From Thermogemmata fonticola (GTDB taxonomy: Bacteria; Planctomycetota; Planctomycetia; Gemmatales; Gemmataceae), in assembly GCF_013694095.1 (NCBI RefSeq), contig NZ_JACEFB010000001.1, forward strand, positions 948,756-1,012,755: a stretch of 64,000 nt of DNA, written 5' to 3'. Of the stretch, positions 59,406 to 64,000 are shown one piece after another. Under the pieces are notes generated by a model. The model saw only the letters and a list, made by a program, of their open reading frames with translations. It did not search any database and was not told the origin of the DNA. Positions within the stretch are counted from its first letter, which is position 1. Each line of letters starts with the position of its first letter. The translations under genes and the position numbers were made by a program.

Positions 59406-60368
59406 ATGCAACCGCTTCCGCAAACATCTGCCAGTCGGGAACCCCACGCTTCACCCCTTCCCACTCCGCCGCTTCCTCGGGAAGATGGGTGGTATGAGGC
59501 ACCCGCGAGCGGGTCTGCGCTGGGTTCGTCTCCTTCTTCGGCTGCCCTGTGGAACAAGCTGCTGGACGAGCTGGCCGCCCATCCTGAACGCCGTGTCGAA
59601 TTTCTCCAGAAACTCCTGGGTGAACCGGCTTGCCGGCAGTTGGGGATTTATCAGCTTCCCGCGGGGTTCAAACTGTCGGTGGTCATTCCGGTGTACAACG
59701 AGGAACGCTGGCTGGCTGAGCTGGTCCGGCGCGTCCAAGCGGTGGATATTCCCAAGGAATTGATCATCGTCAACGATTGCTCCACGGATCGCACCCCGGA
59801 AATCCTGGCGCAGATCGAACAGCAGTATGACAATGTGCGGGTCATCCACCAGCCGAAGAACATGGGCAAGGGAGCGGCGCTGCGGGAAGGGTTCCGCCAT
59901 TGCACCGGCGATGTCGTCATCGTGCAGGATGCGGATTGGGAGTACAACCCCGCGGAGTATCCCAAACTGATCCAGCCAATCGTGGATGGACGGGCGGATG
60001 TGGTGTATGGCTCCCGCTTCATCGGCGAAAGCCACCGGGTCCTATACTACTGGCACTCAGTGGCCAACAAAATCCTCACCACCCTGTCCAACTGGTTTAC
60101 CAATCTCAACCTCACGGATATGGAGACCTGCTACAAAGTGTTCCGGCGGGAAGTGATCCAGAGCATTCGCTTACGCTCCAATCGGTTTGGTTTCGAGCCG
60201 GAGGTGACGGCTAAGATCGCTCGGCGACGCAAGGGCCAGCCCCCCTGGCGTGTCTACGAGGTCCCGATCAGCTATTCTGGCCGCACTTATGAGGAAGGGA
60301 AAAAGATCGGCTTGAAGGACGCTTTCCAGGCCCTCTACTGCATCATCCGCTATTGGCTGGCAGATTGA
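59406..60368 (+). CDS. GT2-family glycosyltransferase (dolichol-phosphate mannosyltransferase-like)
   Basis: The 320-residue protein has a GT2 domain from about residue 90: [74 protein letters not shown] and the acceptor-side [13 protein letters not shown] and [17 protein letters not shown]. This is the DPM1-like subgroup, which transfers a sugar from a nucleotide to a polyprenyl phosphate or similar carrier. The N-terminal 90 residues are Pro/Ser-rich and unlike the family. No C-terminal membrane helices are present. The ATG at 59406 is chosen because ATGGAGGG stands just upstream. The next gene follows after 75 bases on the same strand. Confidence 0.88.
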   Translation: MQPLPQTSASREPHASPLPTPPLPREDGWYEAPASGSALGSSPSSAALWNKLLDELAAHPERRVEFLQKLLGEPACRQLGIYQLPAGFKLSVVIPVYNEERWLAELVRRVQAVDIPKELIIVNDCSTDRTPEILAQIEQQYDNVRVIHQPKNMGKGAALREGFRHCTGDVVIVQDADWEYNPAEYPKLIQPIVDGRADVVYGSRFIGESHRVLYYWHSVANKILTTLSNWFTNLNLTDMETCYKVFRREVIQSIRLRSNRFGFEPEVTAKIARRRKGQPPWRVYEVPISYSGRTYEEGKKIGLKDAFQALYCIIRYWLAD

Positions 60369-60443
60369 AAGCCACGGCGGACCACCTCGGCTTCCAGCGA
60401 TTGACCGGGACAGACTCCTCTGCCCTTCTTCCAGGACCGAATC

Positions 60444-61103
60444 ATGGCGCGGGTGTTATTGGGAGTGACAGGCAGTGTGGCGGCCCTTCGCACGCCGGAG
60501 CTAGTGCAGGCCTTGCGGGCAGCAGGGCACGCCGTCCAAGTCCTGGCCACCGAGGCTGCTCTGTATTTTTTCGATCCTGCTAGCGTACCTCCAGGGGCCT
60601 TTCCCTGGATGGGGCAGAGCTGGCCGGTCCTTACAGACGAGCAAGAGTGGCCGGGCCGGCAACAGGGCCGGCGCTATCAGCGGGGTGATCCGGTACTGCA
60701 CATCGAACTGCGCCGCTGGGCGGAACTACTGCTGATCGCACCTTTGGATGCCCATACCCTGGCCAAGCTCGCCACCGGCCTGTGTGACAACTGCCTGACC
60801 TGCGTCTGGCGAGCCTGGGATTGGACCCGCCCCGTGGTCCTGGCACCGGCCATGAACACCCTCATGTGGGAGCATCCCTTCACCTGCCGGCATCTGCGAG
60901 TGCTAGGGCTGGCCGCTGGGATCGCTGACCTGCCGGAGGATGGCGACCCCCTTCCCCTGCTGGAGAGAATCAACGCGTGCAGTCGAGTCCTGCGTGTGGT
61001 GCCTCCGCAGGTGAAAGCGCTAGCTTGCGGCGACATCGGGATCGGTGCTATGGCGGACGTCGCGGCGATCTGTCAAACGGTGAATGACTTAGCAGGTTCA
61101 TAG
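60444..61103 (+). CDS. Flavoprotein related to phosphopantothenoylcysteine decarboxylase (CoaC-like)
   Basis: The 219-residue protein is a HFCD-family flavoprotein: VLLGVTGSVAALRTPELVQAL at the N-terminus, HIELRRWAELLLIAPLDAHTLAKLATGLCDN in the middle (shown here only as landmarks), APAMNTLMWEHP, and LACGDIGIGAMAD near the C-terminus. Canonical CoaC/Dfp decarboxylase domains read LACGDxGxGRMAE there; this protein has Ala in place of Arg. The PAMNxxMW substrate loop is kept. There is no CoaB ligase domain, so it is a stand-alone decarboxylase-type protein. It may act in coenzyme A synthesis or in modification of a peptide or cofactor. CAGGACCGAATC precedes the ATG at 60444. Confidence 0.78.
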   Translation: MARVLLGVTGSVAALRTPELVQALRAAGHAVQVLATEAALYFFDPASVPPGAFPWMGQSWPVLTDEQEWPGRQQGRRYQRGDPVLHIELRRWAELLLIAPLDAHTLAKLATGLCDNCLTCVWRAWDWTRPVVLAPAMNTLMWEHPFTCRHLRVLGLAAGIADLPEDGDPLPLLERINACSRVLRVVPPQVKALACGDIGIGAMADVAAICQTVNDLAGS

Positions 61104-61253
61104 TTGGTGAAAGGAAACATCCCTGGCTTTCCCTGGCGCCGATGTCATGAGGCGGCTTTCCACTCCCCCGGCGGTTCCCTAACATCACGGCAACGTTCCC
61201 GACGCCGCGCCGATGGTCGGCCACGCCGGGGAACGCTTTGGGAGGTTGTATCG

Positions 61254-61646
61254 ATGAAGTCTGTACGTCTTATGCTGTTGTCTTCGCTGATGCTCGGAGT
61301 GGGACTGTTCGTCGCCCTCCGACCCCAGGGGGCATTCGCCCAGGGAAAAGATGACCCCGCCGCCAAAATTGTCGGCACCTGGGAGCTTGCCAAATCCGGC
61401 GGAGACCTGCCCGCGGGTACCATCATCGAATTCACCAAGGATGGCAAACTCAAGGCCACCCTCAAGGTGGACGAGCAGGTTCTGAACATTGAGGGGACTT
61501 ACAAAGTGGACAAGAACAAAATCAACGTGAAGGTCAAAATCGGCGAAGAGACCGTCGAGGAAACGGTCACGATCAAAAAGCTGACTGACAAGGAGCTGGA
61601 GATCGAGGACAAGGAAGGCAAAATCGATGTCTTTAAGAAGAAGTAG
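61254..61646 (+). CDS. Exported TIGR03066-family protein
   Basis: The 130-residue protein has a signal peptide (MLLSSLMLGVGLFVALRPQG, cleavage probably after AFA) and a short lipocalin-like beta domain: IVGTWELAKSG, GTIIEFTKDGKLKATLKV, GTYKVDKNKINVKV, ITIKKLTDKELEIEDKEG (approximate landmarks). This matches the Gemmata paralogous family TIGR03066, of unknown function. Its presence is good evidence for the lineage. The ATG at 61254 has GGGAGG nine bases upstream; the frame is open back to 61104 but that part is not supported. It converges with the response-regulator gene. Confidence 0.82.
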   Translation: MKSVRLMLLSSLMLGVGLFVALRPQGAFAQGKDDPAAKIVGTWELAKSGGDLPAGTIIEFTKDGKLKATLKVDEQVLNIEGTYKVDKNKINVKVKIGEETVEETVTIKKLTDKELEIEDKEGKIDVFKKK

Positions 61647-61771
61647 CAGCCTCTTGGAGAATTGTTGAAGGCGCATTCAGTGCCGCAAATACTACGGACC
61701 CAGCCAACTCGGGGAGGCGCCGCGCTGCCCGGCGTTGACCGGTTGCTGAATCAACTCCGTCCCCTGAAGCA

Positions 61772-62551
61772 TTAGGACGTTCCGGCTGGTTTCTCGGACC
61801 CCCTCTGTTCGGCTTCCTTGGGCGGGTACGAACCTTCCTGTTGAAGTTCTGGCTCGACCACATTCTTCCAGCATTCCGGACAAATCCCGTGACTGAACCG
61901 CGCGTTGCTATGGGTGGCAATGTAGGTCTCAACACGTTGCCAGTAGTTGCGGTCATCGCGGACCTTCATGCAGTAGGCGCAGATGGGTAACAGGCCTTTG
62001 AGGGTTTTCACCTGGCTGAGGGCCTCTTCCAATTCGCGGACTCGATCGGCCAATCCTTGCTGCAACTCGACAATACGTTCCCCGACCCGCAAGCGGGAAT
62101 GCAGTTCAGCTCGGTCGAAGGGTTTGGTGACGTAATCGTCCGCTCCGCTCTCCAACCCGGTGACGATGTCCTGAGCGTTGCCCTTCGCCGTGAGCAAGAT
62201 GATGTAGGTGGGTACTGCCCGATTGAGTGCCCGGACCCGGCGGCAGACTTCCGGCCCTCCCAGACCTGGCATCATCCAATCGAGGATAGCCAGGCGCGGG
62301 GAGTTTTCCTGCTTGAGCATTTCCCAAGCCGCCAAGCCATCGCGGGCCACTTCCACGGCATAGCCCCACTGACGCAGCGTCGCCTCCAGCACACGGGCGG
62401 ACACGGCATCGTCATCGGCGATGAGCACCCGTTGCGGTTCTTTACGCCCAACGATCTTCTGAATGGCGGCAAGCGGCTGGGCTGGCTCGTTGACCACGTA
62501 ATCCTTGGCGGGCGGAGGGTCCTGTTGACCGAGAGAAGCACTGTGAGTCAT
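61772..62551 (-). CDS. Response regulator with C-terminal Cys-rich motif
   Basis: The 259-residue protein has an N-terminal receiver domain (VLIADDDAVSARVLEATLRQ, phospho-acceptor Asp in LAILDWMMPGLGG, YVTKPFDRAEL) at about residues 40-160. A coiled-coil-like helix (residues about 165-190, LQQGLADRVRELEEALSQVK) leads into a C-terminal segment with two Cys pairs, LLPICAYCMKVRDD and HGICPECW. That segment recurs in many response regulators and sensors, probably binds metal or senses redox state, and lacks a well-known name. The ATG at 62551 follows AGGGAG. It is 37 bases downstream of the hybrid protein gene, so they form one operon. No DNA-binding domain is present. Confidence 0.85.
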   Translation of the reverse strand: MTHSASLGQQDPPPAKDYVVNEPAQPLAAIQKIVGRKEPQRVLIADDDAVSARVLEATLRQWGYAVEVARDGLAAWEMLKQENSPRLAILDWMMPGLGGPEVCRRVRALNRAVPTYIILLTAKGNAQDIVTGLESGADDYVTKPFDRAELHSRLRVGERIVELQQGLADRVRELEEALSQVKTLKGLLPICAYCMKVRDDRNYWQRVETYIATHSNARFSHGICPECWKNVVEPELQQEGSYPPKEAEQRGSEKPAGTS

Positions 62552-62588
62552 ACCAAAAGAACTCCCTGGCGATGATGAGGACGATACT

Positions 62589-64000
62589 TTATGAAAAACC
62601 CAAACTCTGCTGATCGTTATGAGGAGGGTGGCCAACGGCTACGACCGCTGGATTGTTCGCATCTGCGCTTCTCGCGAGGTCCGGCTGGGTAGCATGATCG
62701 AGGGCCAATTGCCGCAGCAGCGGTGGGAGGGCCGCGTGAGCCTGCTCCAATTCCTGAAGTGTGCGGGAGGCCTCCGCTAGCTGGCCGTCCGCGGCGAGAC
62801 GTTCGAGGCGGTAGGCTATCTCCGAGACAGCAGTGGCACCGATATAGGCTGCCGCGCCCTTGAGACTATGGGCCGCTCGCCGGAGGGCGTCGGCATCCTG
62901 TTGGTTCAAAGCCGCATGCATGTCGGACAGCAAGCGGGGTGCATCCTGCTGGAACAAGGATGCCAATTCCGCTAGAAGGGCGGCATCTCCTCCTAAGCGT
63001 TCCAGAGCTGCGACCCGGTCCAGAAGTGGCGAAGGGGTCGCCGCTGGTGGGGGCGTCTCTATCACCACCGGCGCTTGAGCCAACACGCGGTGAAGGGCGG
63101 CCTCCAATTCCTCCCGGCGGACGGGCTTGGCCACATAATCATCCATCCCGGCAGCCAAGCAGCGTTCGCGATCCCCCTTCATGGCGTGCGCGGTCATAGC
63201 GATGATCGGCGTGCGGCAGGCTCGATTCGCCTCCAGCCGGCGGATGAGCTTCGTCGCTTCCAACCCATCTAACTCCGGCATCTGCACGTCCATCAAGATG
63301 ACATCGTACTGTCCCTGCTGCCAGTGTTCCACCGCGGCCCGTCCAGTCGATACGACTGTTACAACATGACCCATCCGTTCCAAAGTACGCACCGCCACGT
63401 GCTGATTGACGGGGTTATCTTCCGCCAGCAGTATACGCCAGCAGCGTCCAGGGACTGGTGCGGAAACAGGCGCGGGCGGCGGGGAAAGTGCTGGCTTCCC
63501 GTCGGCCTCCCCCTCGGCCCGGTCGAGATTCGAAGGCAGGACGGAACGCGAGGCTGGCGATGGCGGCCGCCTCAAGGCCTGAGCCAGCGCCTGATTCAGT
63601 TCGCTAGCCTTCACCGGTTTGAGCAGATACGACGTGATGCTCAATTCCCGGCAGCGCACCAGATCACCGGGGCGATCCGCAGAGGTCAACAGGAGAATCG
63701 GTATATCCGCGAAGACAGGTTCCTGGCGGAGGGCCGCAGCCAACTGGAAGCCGTCGGCGTCCGGCATCATGGCATCCAAGAGGATGGCGGCAAAGCGGGT
63801 GTTGTCTTGGCGAGACTGCCAGAGGACTTGCCAGGCTTCTTCCACGCTAGCGGCAGCGGCAGGCCGAGCGCCCCACAGACGGAGCGTGTCAGCCAAAACC
63901 CGGCGATTCGTCGCGTTGTCGTCGACGATCAGGATGGGCGGGTCTGACAAATAAATCTGGCGCTGGCTGGGGAGCTGTGGCAAAATAGATAAGCCCATTC
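62589..64000 (-). CDS. Hybrid two-component signalling protein, two receivers and HPt (probably cut by window edge)
   Basis: The visible 469-470 residues contain two receiver domains. The first reads ILIVDDNATNRRVLADTL, AAILLDAMMPDADGF, YLLKPVKASEL; the second reads ILLAEDNPVNQHVAVRTLER, VILMDVQMPELDGLEATKLI, DDYVAKPVRREEL. An HPt domain follows, whose phosphorylatable His lies in LRRAAHSLKGAAAYIG. The frame has an ATG at 63998, but the sequence before the first receiver resembles the inter-domain linker of hybrid histidine kinases. The gene therefore probably continues beyond 64000 with a kinase domain. The phosphorelay would run from kinase through receiver to HPt and on to the response regulator encoded 37 bases downstream. 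Confidence 0.85.
   Translation of the reverse strand, partial: MGLSILPQLPSQRQIYLSDPPILIVDDNATNRRVLADTLRLWGARPAAAASVEEAWQVLWQSRQDNTRFAAILLDAMMPDADGFQLAAALRQEPVFADIPILLLTSADRPGDLVRCRELSITSYLLKPVKASELNQALAQALRRPPSPASRSVLPSNLDRAEGEADGKPALSPPPAPVSAPVPGRCWRILLAEDNPVNQHVAVRTLERMGHVVTVVSTGRAAVEHWQQGQYDVILMDVQMPELDGLEATKLIRRLEANRACRTPIIAMTAHAMKGDRERCLAAGMDDYVAKPVRREELEAALHRVLAQAPVVIETPPPAATPSPLLDRVAALERLGGDAALLAELASLFQQDAPRLLSDMHAALNQQDADALRRAAHSLKGAAAYIGATAVSEIAYRLERLAADGQLAEASRTLQELEQAHAALPPLLRQLALDHATQPDLARSADANNPAVVAVGHPPHNDQQSLGFS

Noticed and set aside
1..64000. tRNA, rRNA, CRISPR arrays, insertion sequences and prophage genes
   Set aside because: I looked through the intergenic sequences for TPsiC-arm motifs, regularly spaced repeats, terminal inverted repeats and transposase motifs and found none. 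A dedicated search (for example with tRNA covariance models) would be more sensitive.

Overview
The window looks like a piece of a planctomycete chromosome, most likely from the Gemmataceae or a close relative. The reasons are: GC content above 60% over most of it; two small exported proteins that resemble the Gemmata/planctomycete paralogous families TIGR03066 (61254-61646) and TIGR03067 (18828-19217); CRTAC1-type FG-GAP lipoproteins, PQQ-like propellers and planctomycete-style hybrid signalling proteins; and gene orders unlike those of Proteobacteria or Firmicutes. I saw no rRNA, tRNA, insertion sequence, phage or CRISPR. The content is mostly chromosomal core and metabolic genes.

Layout. 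1-970 (minus): the N-terminal part of a galactose-1-phosphate uridylyltransferase running off the left edge, then a proline-rich lipoprotein. 1571-10294 (plus): a compact nitrate assimilation operon (uroporphyrinogen-III methyltransferase, nirB, nirD, molybdopterin nitrate reductase, its FAD/[2Fe-2S] electron-transfer partner, nitrate transporter). It is preceded by a near-consensus sigma-54 promoter at 1495-1510 and closed by a strong intrinsic terminator at 10356-10400. 10441-12183 (minus): an alginate-export-type outer-membrane barrel of lower GC. 12582-17219 (minus): pyruvate dehydrogenase E2 and E1. 17507-23467 (plus): two exported or small hypothetical proteins and a two-gene pyruvate:ferredoxin oxidoreductase. 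The aerobic and the ferredoxin-linked pyruvate-oxidising enzymes therefore lie about 2 kb apart.

23569-34423 holds an exported amidohydrolase (minus), a dipeptidyl-peptidase-IV-type peptidase and a lactonase-type propeller (plus), then a DUF58/MoxR pair and a PQQ-like propeller protein (minus). 34554-38733 (plus) encodes a di-haem cytochrome c lipoprotein, a CRTAC1 lipoprotein and an overlapping DUF985 cupin. 38802-45491 (minus) carries a polysaccharide export lipoprotein, GlnE, a macro-domain hydrolase and an HtrA protease. 45646-49585 has a small ORF plus a TPR protein, a HisA/HisF-like TIM barrel (minus), and the translation cluster rpsB-tsf-rpsT. 49772-53619 has aroB (minus) and comEC (plus). 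53861-57751 is a ribose-type sugar ABC transporter facing a CE15-like esterase. 59406-61646 has a GT2 glycosyltransferase, a CoaC-like flavoprotein and a TIGR03066 protein. 61772-64000 (minus) is a two-component cluster running off the right edge.

How the genes fit together. The nitrate operon is a complete nitrate-to-ammonium route, with siroheme precursor synthesis included. GlnE, about 30 kb away, would control glutamine synthetase downstream of it. I did not find an obviously novel defence or mobile system. The strongest unusual signals are the sigma-54 site on the nitrate operon, the duplicated FAD/BFD module inside it, the side-by-side PDH and split PFOR, local low-GC patches in aceE and the outer-membrane barrel gene, a HisA/HisF paralogue of the type linked to C1-cofactor synthesis, and several small conserved-looking proteins without a known role.
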